In this document: piece by piece, positions 43,438-54,480 of the stretch
Position numbering within the stretch: position 1 is the stretch's first letter
Layout: each line of letters begins with the position of its first letter
From: Pyricularia pennisetigena
Lineage: Eukaryota > Ascomycota > Sordariomycetes > Magnaporthales > Pyriculariaceae
DNA: 64,000 nt
Direction: 5' to 3'
NCBI RefSeq assembly: GCF_004337985.1
Contig: NW_021940922.1
Span: 1 to 64,000, forward strand
The notes under the pieces: model-generated
The model's database searches: none
What the model was told of the DNA's origin: nothing
The model's input: only the letters and a program-made list of their open reading frames with translations
Translations under genes and position numbers: made by a program

Positions 43438-45900
43438 ATGGAGGTTGACGATCCTTCCTGTTACAGCCCAGGACTGAATCACCAGGTCCGAGAACTGATT
43501 GGAACTCAGATATCTCTCCCTCAGGTATTGTGCTCCACATTTACTGTTTTTTTGTTTCCTTGTTAGTTTGCTTAACCTCGATGGCGCTTTGTTGTTACTG
43601 TTGCTAACTGCCTGCCTGTAGGTCGTTGTTGTTGGCGGGCAAAGTTCTGGGAAAAGTTCAGTCGTTGAGAGCCTTACCGGTGTTGCCTTGCCTCGCATTG
43701 CTACATTGTTCAGTCGTTATCCTACGAAAATAATCTGCTGCAAGCAGGATGTGAAGAGCATCAAGATCACTGCAACTGCTAGTACGAGTGCGTCTTCCAA
43801 CGAGGTGGCCAGTTTAAAAAGGTTTGCTCGTTCAGTAGACGCGGACTTCGACAGCGAGAAAATGGCCGAGATTTTTGAAGATGCCAACAAGGCCTTCGGA
43901 GTTGGCCAGGCAGATTCACGTTCTGCATTTAGCGAGCACACGCTGAATATAGAGATATGCGGCCCAGAGGTAGGTACAACATTGATTTTGCGCACGTGAA
44001 CAACGTATAATTAATGACTTCCAGAGCGAAAACATGGCAGTGATTAATGTACTAGGTCTTTTTTACAAAGATATTTGTGGCAAGATAAGCTATTTTAGCC
44101 CTGATATGCTGGCTCAACCAAGACTAACTGCTTCTGCAATTAAGGTGTGACAACTGCAAGCGACATTGCTCTGGTGCGTAACATGGTTACAAGCTACATG
44201 GAGGGTCCGAGGACAGTCTAAGAAAAAATAGCAGCCCTTTTGATTATAGCAAATGCTGAGAGTTCTGCCTAGCATCCTGGCTGTCGTTCCTGCGAATCTC
44301 CCTTTGGCTACCCAGGAAATTGTCAGTCTCACGAAGAAGGCCGACGAGAAGGGCGTTAGAGCAATAGGAGTTCTCACTAGGCCCGATCTTGCCATCGAAG
44401 AGCATACGCAAAAAAAATGCCATTGGCTGTTGTGTTATGGAAAGCGAATTGAGCCTGGGCTATTATATGCTAAGAAATCGCGGCCCGAATGATAACATGA
44501 CGGCCGCCCAAGGGCGGGCGTTAGAAAACAGCTTCTTCTCACAGGCCCCCTGGTCCGAGGTAAAACGCTTCCACAAAACTGGAATGCACGAGCAGAGTAT
44601 AAAGGTACTTAACCTCTTCCTCTGCCATACTGACCTATCTTGGTACGATATAAGGAATGAGGTTACCCGCCAGCTTTATAACCTCGAGTCTCTTCGAGTG
44701 AGTCTGGGTAATTCACGGTCGCGGCGTCAACACTTTTTTCGCCCTTGCCGAAACTTTCCAGAAGACTGCAAATAGTCATGTATCGGAATTCAAAGAGCCT
44801 CAAGCCAACTGAATGAGTATTTCGGTAGGTTGGATAACCAGTTCGCTGAGGCAATTTCTCATGAAAGTCGAATCGACTATGATAAGAGCCAGAATGCTCT
44901 CGGAGCTGAAGAGGAATTATATTATACGGCAACCAGTCCAAGGCTCTCTTCCGAACTATTAGGCGGCAACGAAAGCTTTAAAAACAATCGGCCAGCCTCT
45001 AGCTCCATCTGTCAGGCCGGGACGATTCTACGTACCATCTTTCCTATCATAGATCAGCTTCTAGACAAGCAGACGAGCTCTCGGCATGTTGAAAGTCTGC
45101 TTGATTCGGCGAGGGAATATGAAAATGTTATAAACGCGAGGCTCAACTCTGGTAATGTCAACCCGAATAGGTTAAACCATATCAAAACGGTTCGCACCGA
45201 CCAACAGGGACCGGATCTTGAAACTTTCAATCGCTCAGTCATCAAAATCTTCCAAGAGGAGTCAAAAGACTGGGGGACGTTGGCCTTAATATATGTTAAA
45301 ATCTACATTATCGCGGTACAGGGTTTTATCGAAACCGTCATGATCGAGGTCTGTCCCACGACGATCTGCAACAAGCTGCAGGACTATTTAGCCAAGGAAA
45401 TCGAGACATGCTACCAAGAGGCCGAGAAAATGACGAGGTTCTTTGCTGAACGCGAGCGCACTGCCTCTATCTACCGTATTAATCCTGAGTCACATGTTGG
45501 CCTTCGCGCCAGGGTCAAAAGAGCGTTCAACGGGGACGGCAATAGTTTGACCGAAAATGCAGAGATACGCCTTGATAAGGCGCAATCCAAGGCCATGTCT
45601 ACTCAGAAACAGAAGAAGACTGGGAAAACACCTACAAAAATCCACGGCCTGCTTAACAATCACTACAAGGTCACCTTGATACGCTTTGTCGAGAATGTAA
45701 CTCGCCTGGTCGCACGCCAACTCCTGAATGTTTCTGGCAAGGCACCTCTCACGGCTTTCAACTCCAGTTTCGTCGCCGCTCTCACTGAGGAACAAGTCGA
45801 TCAGATTGCTTGTAAAGACCCGGAGGTCACAGTCCAGCGCAAAAAAGTCAATCGCGAAATTGCCAACTTGAAGGAAGCCCTCACCCTTCTCCACTGGTAG
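43438..45900 (+). pseudogene. Dynamin-like GTPase, multiply broken
   Basis: The start MEVDDPSCYSPG is followed by an intron (GTATTG...TGTAG), then the P-loop VVVVGGQSSGKSSVVESLTG and LPRIATLFSRYPTKI. The switch/G3 region, ILAVVPANLPLATQEI (as in other dynamins), the G4-like GVLTRPDLA, a stalk and a C-terminal GED (44830-45900, 356 open codons) all occur in order. Frame changes and stops separate them near 44150, 44220-44270, 44400 and 44760-44815. Dynamins remodel membranes using GTP; this copy should be inactive. It lies in a block absent from the left arm. Confidence 0.8.
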
Positions 45901-46319
45901 CATCGCCAGCCTAGTTTTGTTGGGAAAAAAACAAAATGCCATTGCGTCTCGAACATAACAGTAAGATGACGGGAAGAGAATTTGGATAAAACAAGTGGGG
46001 TTAATGAAGCTGGTGCCTCAGTGTGGGAATAGTATCATGGCAAGGTACAGGAATGTAGTTAATGCTGTTGTTGTGTAAACTAGTTCATTTTTAGCTGGAT
46101 GGCCGTCTCTATTGTGACATTTGGACCATGAGATCACCAGACCCTAACCCTGACCCCTGACCAACGACCCACCAGGGTGATACCTTTATCGACGTCGCGT
46201 CAAGCTCAGAACTTTGTTTGTTTCCTTTCCTCTCCTCAGAGTAGAATCTTCGTCGATAGATGCCAATAGACTAGCTTCCGTGCTATGCTTCCCCCGGGCC
46301 GTGACATCTATTACTGGTC

Positions 46320-46751
46320 CTAATATGCTGGTTTTCCATGCGACCAAATACAGTAGCATTCAGACGGATTACCATCCCCCACTCTCATTTTCCCCCTGCG
46401 CTGCTCTTGCCAGCTTAGACTTGCCAATAATATAAGATCGCTGCCGAAAGGTTTTGCACAGATGGCTGCGTATCTAATATTCTCGTCATATAAGCTGTCA
46501 AACTGCCTAATCTTGGCTGGGTATTCATCCAAAGCCCATTCCGAAAAGCGAGGCTGGCCAGAGAAAGTGAACGAGAACCAAGCAAGTTGTGGCACTGAGA
46601 AAAGTCCGAACCAGGCATTAAGTCGGAGAGGATACATAACGTTTAGCCTGCTACGAAGCTGCTCTTTTCCATCGTTCTCGACACCAGCGATATCCACTGT
46701 GTCGCTGGCCCGGACGAATGAACCGCTGCTGCCGCACAGGGGGTGTCCCAA
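46320..46751 (-). CDS. Unidentified ORF beside the dynamin pseudogene
   Basis: 143 codons with plausible composition (FSGQPRFSEWALDEYPAKI, YAAICAKPFGSDLILLASLS) but no family recognised and no second copy. It could be an exon or remnant of a gene carried with the dynamin block. Confidence 0.25.
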   Translation of the reverse strand: MGHPLCGSSGSFVRASDTVDIAGVENDGKEQLRSRLNVMYPLRLNAWFGLFSVPQLAWFSFTFSGQPRFSEWALDEYPAKIRQFDSLYDENIRYAAICAKPFGSDLILLASLSWQEQRRGKMRVGDGNPSECYCIWSHGKPAY

Positions 46752-47074
46752 AGCGGCGCCTGTGTTCGGGCATTAAAAATATGCAGCTTGGTGACGTGCC
46801 CCTCGCCGTGGTCGGCTCGCAGCACCTGCCGCGGCTCGCGTTTATCCGGTCCCAGTACCGACATCCTTACTTTGTACGGAAGGTCGGCGCACCGCGAATC
46901 CTCCACCTCCCAAGCCACAACATGTAAGGCCCGTTGGAAAGAGTATACTGATGGAGCGGGTTGATTTTATTACTTAGTTGCGCTCGAATATGTGCAGTAG
47001 ACCGACCAAAAAAGAGGTTCAGCTGCACTACTGTACAGTATGTAACAGCATTTACTTTATTATTTTAATTGCAA

Positions 47075-48112
47075 CTATCTTCTCACATGCTTGCTAAGGT
47101 CCTCATATTCTACGACAATCTGTATCCTATAGTCGGTGGTCCGGCCTGTGACGAACACTTCTATCTCGTGCTTCGGAGACGTGTACTTGCCATCGGTTCT
47201 TCCGAAAACATGATAATTTCTAAAGCTGGTCAAACGCCGTTCCGTGCTCGGCCGGACTCCATCTCGATCCCGGTTCCGCTCCCGAGAAGAACCATACGCG
47301 ACAGACTCATGTCTGCTGTCTACACGTTCCCTATAGGAATCCTCCTTTGTAAAGGCCCTCTCCCATTCGTATTGACGATAACCGTCATCTTTTTGTTTAT
47401 TGTAATTTCCGCGTCCTACGTGCGCATTTCTCTTTCCATGTTCTGTGCTTATTTCCCTGGGCAATGCTCTGGTCTGCGCACCGGGATCGAATCGGACACG
47501 ATTCGTCTCTTCCTTTTTGAGAATTGGTCTTATTGGCAGTTTTTCGTCTGTTTTGTCGGCGTATTTTCCCTCGGAGGTGGTCATTGCTGGCTGTGCCAAG
47601 GGGCGAGAAATGTTGCTCGCGTTTCTCTTTTCATGATCGTCTTGTTTGTTTTTTTGGGACTGGGAGTAACTTCTTCCCTCTTTTGCATTGTTGACGGGAG
47701 GTCGATAATTTTGTTCATGTTCTTTTTTCACAGACGAGTGCCTGGCCCCAGACCACGGCTCCCCAGTTGAGGGATGCTGTAAAATGTCACTTGCGTTGCT
47801 TGTCCGGTCCATCATCCCACCGGATCCGCCTGCCTTGATACGATGTCCATCGACGGGAGTTTTGTAGCCCTTTCGCCGTCGACGTACCTCGTCAGTTTGA
47901 CGTGCAAGCTCGGCGATTTCAGGTCGAGAAAGCTTTCCAAGCACGGCGACGAAGTCAGGGAAAACTTCATATACCATTCCAGCTTTATCTAACACACTTG
48001 TACTAATGAGGCTGCGATGTATTTTGGTCCATACTGCGTCAGGTGTAACTTTTCTGGAATATTTTGACCGGGTTAAGTCGGGCCGATTTGGTTTCGCAGT
48101 ACGAGAAGACAT
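47075..48112 (-). CDS. Gene A3 (right): basic, mostly disordered protein
   Basis: Intact 345-aa ORF, mirror partner of A1. The N-terminal block, the RVRF segment and the C-terminal beta-like block are kept. The last 50 residues are nearly identical to A1, while the middle is clearly more diverged. Retention of an open frame despite a fast-changing middle supports a real protein. The same 16-bp CArG-like palindrome lies 161 bp upstream. Confidence 0.7.
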   Translation of the reverse strand: MSSRTAKPNRPDLTRSKYSRKVTPDAVWTKIHRSLISTSVLDKAGMVYEVFPDFVAVLGKLSRPEIAELARQTDEVRRRRKGYKTPVDGHRIKAGGSGGMMDRTSNASDILQHPSTGEPWSGARHSSVKKEHEQNYRPPVNNAKEGRSYSQSQKNKQDDHEKRNASNISRPLAQPAMTTSEGKYADKTDEKLPIRPILKKEETNRVRFDPGAQTRALPREISTEHGKRNAHVGRGNYNKQKDDGYRQYEWERAFTKEDSYRERVDSRHESVAYGSSRERNRDRDGVRPSTERRLTSFRNYHVFGRTDGKYTSPKHEIEVFVTGRTTDYRIQIVVEYEDLSKHVRR

Positions 48113-48272
48113 TTGATTCGGGCTGGAATGTTTACTGTATCAGATTTGAGTTTTACGGTTTGTGAATGTACAGTATGCTCCCGATACGACAGGAGCGTAG
48201 TGCACGTTCAACTTTAAATTCGTTAAATAGTTCTTTAAACGCAGTGATGGCAACCCGTTTTGGGGAAATGGC

Positions 48273-48282
48273 CCAGATTTGG
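48273..48282. promoter_or_regulatory. CArG-like element upstream of A3
   Basis: CCAGATTTGG within GGCCCAGATTTGGACC (48270-48285), the exact reverse complement of 251-266. Confidence 0.45.
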
Positions 48283-48690
48283 ACCTTGACTAGCTGAGAC
48301 TGCGCCAATGCAAACCCCGCGTGTAAAGTATTAACTGTAAGAACGACAGTCCGATCAATATAATTAGAGATTTACGAACGTTTATCTAATAAAACAGCCT
48401 AAAGTGATTCGGGTTTTGGAATTTATAGAACAAAAGGCCAAAGCTAGCCACGGCACGCTTTAAAAATAAAATAAAAAAACGAGTTGACACGTAGTGATCT
48501 TGTTAAGTATAACGGGGCAAGATTTGCACCACAATGTCAAGGCTAAGTCGACTTGAAGATAACCCAAAAAGAAAGACCAGCCCCGAAAGAGATCCGGTCC
48601 TGAAATTGGCCCGCGGACCGGTAATGGACCGCGATTACCTTTCAAGAAACTCGCATGTCGAGATCCAAAAGCTGCACAGTGAGACTCGAA

Positions 48691-48698
48691 TATAAAAG
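48691..48698 (+). promoter_or_regulatory. TATA box of the cupin gene
   Basis: TATAAAAG lies 169 bp before the cupin ATG at 48860, followed by a pyrimidine-rich leader. Confidence 0.4.
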
Positions 48699-48859
48699 AA
48701 GCAATTTACAGGCAGGTGGAACAGCAGGGGAGATGTGCGTCTCTTCTTTCATGCACCAACGCATTCCATTCTTTTACGCGCTGTTCACTACCGGCTTCTG
48801 CATTAATCTGTTATTCCTACTTTTCTAGCTTCTTCATTTATCTTGGTTCATCATTCGCT

Positions 48860-49854
48860 ATGCGTCACATCTCGGCTTTTACAGTCCCCAGCCTTCTTTC
48901 TATCTTTGCGTTCCTAGCTTCGGCTCAAGCGTCCCCAAAACCGACGGAATGTTCGGCGTTTAGTGGAGACGCAACCTCGACTCTGGCAGCCCGCTGCACG
49001 CCTCAATCGGTTCCGCCTTTGGCCACGTCTTCCCAGAGCCCCGACAATCGCGAAGAAAAAGCAAAGCAGGACCTCAGTTTGACGCAACAACTTTTTCTCG
49101 CATCAAGGCAAGTGTTTTGCCTTATAGGGGATTTGGGACTCGCGTTTGCCTTTATTTACTCGTGTTTGTTAACAAATTCCAAAGCGCCGCGGACCGGTTT
49201 ACTCTTCTCCCGGACGACTCTCAGTTTGTGTTCAACTTCAACCAAACCCAGCAAGGCGCCGGCGATGGCGGCATGCTTGTAGTCGCAAACCGCAAAACCT
49301 TTCCCGCCTTGGTCGGGACGGGTTCTGGGATGGCCGTTGGTCGTGTGGGACGTAAGTCTGCTCTCTAACCTCGTTCCCCCACCAATGGAACGACCCGGTC
49401 CGACCCACTTTCTAACCCGGAAACAGCTTGTGGCCTCAACACCTTCCACACCCACCCCCGATCGGCAGAGCTGCAACTGGTCGTGCAAGGACGTCTGGTT
49501 ACTGAAATGATGCCCGAAAACGGAATCGTGGACGGCGAAGGAAAGCCCCGCGTCATTAAGAACGAGATTGGAACTTACCAAATGACGCCCTTTTATCAAG
49601 GTTCGGTTCACACGCAGTTCAACCCTGATTGTTCCGATGCCGTCTTCGTAGCTGCTTTTTCCAGCGAGGATCCCGGCGCCGGCCAGGTGGTCGAGCAGAC
49701 GATCGCGTTCACGGACGACCTGATCGCCGCCGCGTTCGGGCAGTCGATTTCTGGCGAAAACCTCGAGGCTGTGCGCAAGGCGATTCCCACTAGCATTGCT
49801 CTTGGGGTCGAAAGCTGCCTGGAAAGGTGCGGTATTGAGAAGAAATCGATGTGA
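48860..49854 (+). CDS. Secreted cupin (spherulin/germin-like)
   Basis: Exons 48860-49107, 49185-49351 and 49427-49854; 280 aa. An N-terminal signal peptide ends near ASAQAS. The cupin barrel holds metal ligands in NTFHTHPRSAEL (two His and one Glu) and the fourth His in YQGSVHTQFN. The PCGLN...HPR arrangement is typical of fungal spherulin-1-like cell-surface proteins. Intron 1 uses a GC donor (TCAAG|GCAAGT), the rare but accepted GC-AG class; intron 2 is canonical. It lies just outside the detectable right arm, but its relation to the palindrome cannot be tested here. Function beyond metal-binding surface protein is unknown. Confidence 0.85.
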
Positions 49855-50472
49855 TCTGATGTGGGTATGTGAGGCATCTCAAAGGGCTACTCTGTAGGTA
49901 TGAATTTATATATAACATGGCAATGTGTTTTTGCAACGAGAAACCGGTATTGCCGCAGCCGAAGCGAATTGCTCGAAAACGGCAAAAGTTCCTTTTGATA
50001 GCTAGACTAAATTGGATATGTACAGCATCAATTCACTTACCAACATATGTTCTTCATGTCTTGCGCGTGTGATGTTTACCATGACGAATGATATGAGTGG
50101 TGATTTGTTAGACATAGCCGCCACCACAACTTTGGGCCAATTAGTTTGAAACCAATGCCGTAACTGCCGCCGTACTATTCGCTGCCACTCCCAGATCTTG
50201 GAAGTGTAATATTCGGAATGGTTGTGCCACAATGCGCAAGGGGGGAAAAGGAAAAAAATAAAAAATAAAAAATGGTAACGGCTTTTCTTAGCCAGCGGTT
50301 GTACCTTTCTAAAGTTGTCCAAAAGGTGGGCAAGGAATCACATTTTGGGAATATGCCAGGAACAGATTTAGGCCCTGTGATTCGTAGTAGAAATTTAAAT
50401 CAAACGACGTGTTTGCACCGGACGTATCGTACAGTGTAGTAATGCTGAATGATTTGTGTAACTTTGTTAAAA
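49855..50472. other. Intergenic region
   Basis: No gene seen. Confidence 0.5.
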
Positions 50473-50622
50473 ATGGAGGCCAATCGCATAAATCTGTCCG
50501 CCTTTGACTTTGCAGCCGTGATAATGGGCGCTGTGAGCGGCATAGGTCGTTCTATCGCACTGACTTTACTGTACCAACTGGTGTCCGATATTTTTAGTGC
50601 AGAATTCCGCACTCACACCTAA
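50473..50622 (+). pseudogene. SDR (short-chain dehydrogenase) N-terminal fragment
   Basis: A 49-codon frame with AAVIMGAVSGIGRSIALTL, matching the Rossmann TGxxxGIG dinucleotide-binding start of SDR enzymes (Thr replaced by Met). It stops after the second helix. No continuation is seen downstream, so it is a remnant. Confidence 0.45.
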
Positions 50623-50775
50623 GGTCCCGAAATCGTCCCAAGCAAAAGCAGGCAATCCCACTTTAAGGAGCGCACCAGACAAGGCCCGCATTTCGTCCCT
50701 CGCTCGGATTTGCAAGATACATAAATAACAAGAAAGCAGCCGGCACCGTCTGCCATTTACCGTCTAAGCTACAGC

Positions 50776-53700
50776 ATGCCTCGGTGCAATCATAATTTCT
50801 GGCTGGCCTTGGACGCGCAGCAGGACGAAGCTGAATTCCTGGTGTCAGATAAGCTGCAAGAGGTTTTTGAGACCATACCCAGCCCGGATGTCCAGAAGCC
50901 GTCCTTGGTTGTCGTGATTGGAGAAGCAGCTAAAAAGGCTGCACTGGAAATATTTGGGATTAAAAGGAATCGAAGGTCCATCGTCAGCCGAAATGCATCC
51001 GAAATCCACCTTCACATCGACCCTTCCAGCGTGTTTAGCACACCGCTACTCATAGCGGAGACCAGGGTTTGTAAAAAAGAAAGCCGTAAAAATGCCGATG
51101 ATACATGTCACGAGATTACAAGACAGCCAATAAAGAGACCAAGATCCTTTTATGACATGCAAAGGCCCGTAAACAGGCTGCATACCAACCTCCTCGCTGT
51201 GTTTACCGACGTGTTCTGTCTTTTCTGCGAAGACTTTGGAGGTCTTGACCAGACTGCCATCGAGTTGGCTTCTTGGCTCGACCGAAGCCTTCCGTCCAGC
51301 TTTTCGGGGCGGGTGCGCCCGCGATTGATTGTAGTGGTCGATCAAAACCCAGGGACAGGGGCAAATGAAAACAAGATACGAGAAAGGCTGTTTGAACTGA
51401 TAAGAAAATATACCGTCAAAGATCCCCACGCCGTGTTTTCAGCAGTGGAGACGGTTGCGCTATTCCCAGACGAGAACATTTCTAGATCGGCGCGGCACAG
51501 GCCGTTAAAAGAGCGCATGTTGGACAGTTTGGATTCGGCGCGAAATGACAGGTTACAATCAAGGCACGATTTTTCCGCAACCCATTTTGCTGCTCTGTTC
51601 AAAGGCGCCTGCGCGCAGTTTGCGGGTAACCTGGATGGCTCCTTCAACTTTGTCAAAATTGCCAGGAATTCGAACCCTATAGCCCAAAGTTTACAGGCAC
51701 ATTTGTCCGACTTTCTCAGTCTCGTGAAATCCCCGAGCGAAATAGCTACCTTTGCTACGCCCATGATCGCGTCAAGCTTCCTGTTGGATAATTATCCACC
51801 CGGAACCCATTGTACGTTACAACTCCGGTGTTTAACGAACCAGCTAACGTAAACGTGATATTTAGATTTTCACGCCGAGGACGTAATTCGGCATCTTTAC
51901 AAAGGCGTCGTTACCCGAGCTTTTAAAAAGAGCGTTTCGAATTTAGAAAATCGTGAAGCAGTATCTGCAAATACTTTTGTAAGCTCCATAGAAGCCCATT
52001 TGAGAAAATACGTCGAATCGTCGTCCGTCGGTGCAGTTCCCACCGCCGATATCCATTCCGAAAACCTCGCACGTTTTGCAAACAAATGGGCCGTCATCAA
52101 AAGCTCGGACACCTGCCTGGTCTGTTTGCGGCGGCGGCCTTTGTACGATTTGTGCCCTGGACATACGATTTGTGAAAACTGCGTGCGTGTTTTCGGTCTC
52201 TGTGCGGACGATGATCCGTCGGTTTGGACGTTCGAAAAATGTCTTCTTTGTCAGAATCGCTTGTCCGAAAAGACGCGGATTCGGATCCACCCCCCGACGG
52301 CAGGCGTAGGGGTACTCTGTCTCGACGGTGGCGGGGTCCGCGGCACCTTGGTACTAGAGATACTGAAGCGAATAGAAGAACGCGTGAACCTCCCTGTGCC
52401 GCTGCAGCGGTTTGTGAAAATAGCATTCGGTATCAGTTCTGGTACGTGGCTGCACGCTTCCTGGGCGCTTGTGCCTACTAACTTCCACAAGGTGGCCTTA
52501 TTGTTGCAGACATGTTCGTCAACGGGTCCTCCATCGCCGAATCCACAAAAAGATTCGAACTACTGGCCGGTCGGATATTCCGACGTCGAGAGCTCCTGAG
52601 CACGTCGCGCATGCCTTCGTTTCTCAAACTTATGCTCTCATGGCTAACCACCGCCTGGAGCCCCGTATCCCTCCTGGGCCAACTTGCTGCACTTTTGGTA
52701 TCCTACTTCGATGACGGGCTGTATTCTTCGCAGCAAATTGAGAACGTGTTGAGGTATATATTCGGGGCCGACAAAGGAATCTTGGACGTTTCCAGCGCCA
52801 CGGCGAACGGAACTTTGATCGGGCTCCCCGTCGCCACCGTAGACGAGGAGCCGATGTGCCGCATTTTTACTAACCGAAATGGAGCTTATCAAAACAACCA
52901 CCACGCGAAAAAGCCGACAAAATGTCTTGCCGTGCTTGGCAGCAACACACACGACGAGATTGTACCCTCGAAAGCCAATGAAAAACTAACACTGTGGGAA
53001 ATGTAAGCTTTCCTAAATCGATTAGAGACAAAAATAGAGTCAAAAGAAAAAAGAAACTAATATCAAAAAGCGCACGAGCGGCTTCTGCAGCGCCAGGGTA
53101 TGTATCCAAGCGATAGTCCATCGATCGATGCGAAAGAAAAAAAAGAGGTCTAACTCGAACATATACAGGATTTTCTCACCTAAGCACTTTGCAGGTCTCG
53201 GCACGTTCCAAGATGCTGGGCCACTAGAGAATGACCCACTTCTGTCAGCCCTCACCGCAATGGCGGCGTATTTTCCCGACGTCGAACAGCCGGATTTTGT
53301 ACTTTCGATAGGTACCGGCGAATCGAAACCGAGAACGGCCAACCCGTGTCCGGACGAGGTTCGCAACGTTTGGAAAAACGGCGCTTTTCCCAGGCTCTGT
53401 CGCCTATTTTCTGAAAAAATAAAAGATAAAAAGTTGAGGCAGCTTTTCCAAACGAGCCCCAGATATCACCGACTCGACGTACAGTTCGACGGCGATCTGC
53501 CAAGGTTGGACGATTTCCGGAGCATTCCAGAACTTCAGGTCCGAGGTGAAGGCGATCAGTCCATCTCGGGAAAAATTGAGCGCATAGCCCGCTGCCTGGT
53601 GGCGTCCTTGTTTTATTTCGAGCTGGACGCCGTGCCGCAACGGTCTGCGGGGAAACAGGTTGTTACTGGGCGCATTTTGTGCACCCTTTCACCGGGCGAG

Positions 53701-54030
53701 CCGGGGTTTACCGAGCTGTTTGACCGTTTGCATAAAGGCTCGGCTTCCTTTTGGATTGATGGCCGGCCGGTCGAGAGGAAAGTGGACGAATGGGGACCTT
53801 CCAAAGGCTGCCGCTTCCAGAAACAAGTCCAGTTTACCACACAAGGCAGCTTTTCCGTCTCGCTGAAGCAAGACCGCGAAGACGCCTGTGAAATAAGCGG
53901 ATCGCCGTTTTCAGCGGAGAATCTAGTAAATTTGCAAGGCCTCCGGGGAGCGTTCGGGAGGTCAGATCACAAACGGCCATGGACAGGGTCCCGGGGAGGC
54001 GGCAACGGGAAAAGGAGAAGATTGCTGTAA
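50776..54030 (+). CDS. Patatin-like phospholipase with N-terminal extension and zinc finger
   Basis: Five exons, 50776-51811, 51866-52441, 52492-53002, 53071-53097 (27-nt microexon) and 53169-54030; 1003 aa. Residues 1-345 are of unknown fold. A RING-like Cys/His cluster (CLVCLRRR...CPGHTICENC...CLLC) spans about 429-474. The patatin domain starts with the oxyanion motif DGGGVRG (about 499-505), followed by GISSG with nucleophile Ser536. The catalytic Asp sits in FQDAGPLEND (D732), a DAG variant of the usual DG[GA]. The chosen splice sites restore all these motifs. Patatins hydrolyse acyl lipids; fungal members are implicated in heterokaryon incompatibility and recur in Starships. Confidence 0.8.
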
Positions 54031-54480
54031 ATCATGCTGTCAATGGTTTCCCATAGAATTTTGCACTGGCGCTTTTGCATTTATGTATTATGCTTACAGG
54101 CGCTTGCTATATTGATAGACCTTGCAAGCGTTTTGCATTCAAGTTTTTAGGCAGCAGCAGCCACAATTTAATTCTTTACCTTATGCCGGCGGCAATATCA
54201 ATCTAGCTCCAGTTCGAATTACCCAAGGCGTTTTGCGAACTGCCTACGCAAAGGTGCTCGCCGGCATTCATCTACAGTTCGATATACGCAAACACTCTCG
54301 ATCACTAAACAAAGTCGGGTCAAAATTTGAGGGTGCCATGCGAAGACCAACCACATAGTTTCCAGTCAGGAACGATAACGCGAATAACAAAAAACAGCTT
54401 TCAGATGAGCTTCGTCTGGCCTTTATCGAAAGCTAAGACGCTAAGGAAGAACTGTCGCTTTTGCTATTTTAACTCTCAAA
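54031..54480. other. Intergenic region
   Basis: No gene seen. Confidence 0.5.

Larger units (their letters stand above)
43346..46802. other. 3.46-kb block present only in the right arm
   Basis: Left-arm DNA at 1720-1765 is continuous across the point where this block begins and ends. No terminal inverted repeats or clear target duplication are seen, so it is either a non-transposon insertion in the right arm or a clean deletion in the left. Confidence 0.7.
27785..48490. repeat. Right arm of large diverged inverted duplication
   Basis: Reverse-complement partner of the left arm. Sequence matching bases 1-60 of the window lies near 48430-48490. The true outer end cannot be set, because the matching left DNA is outside the window. 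Relative to the left arm it carries an extra block at 43346-46802 and lacks the second A-B copy and the Fot1-like element. About 560 bp matching 9580-10140 are missing at the N in 36871. Confidence 0.95.
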
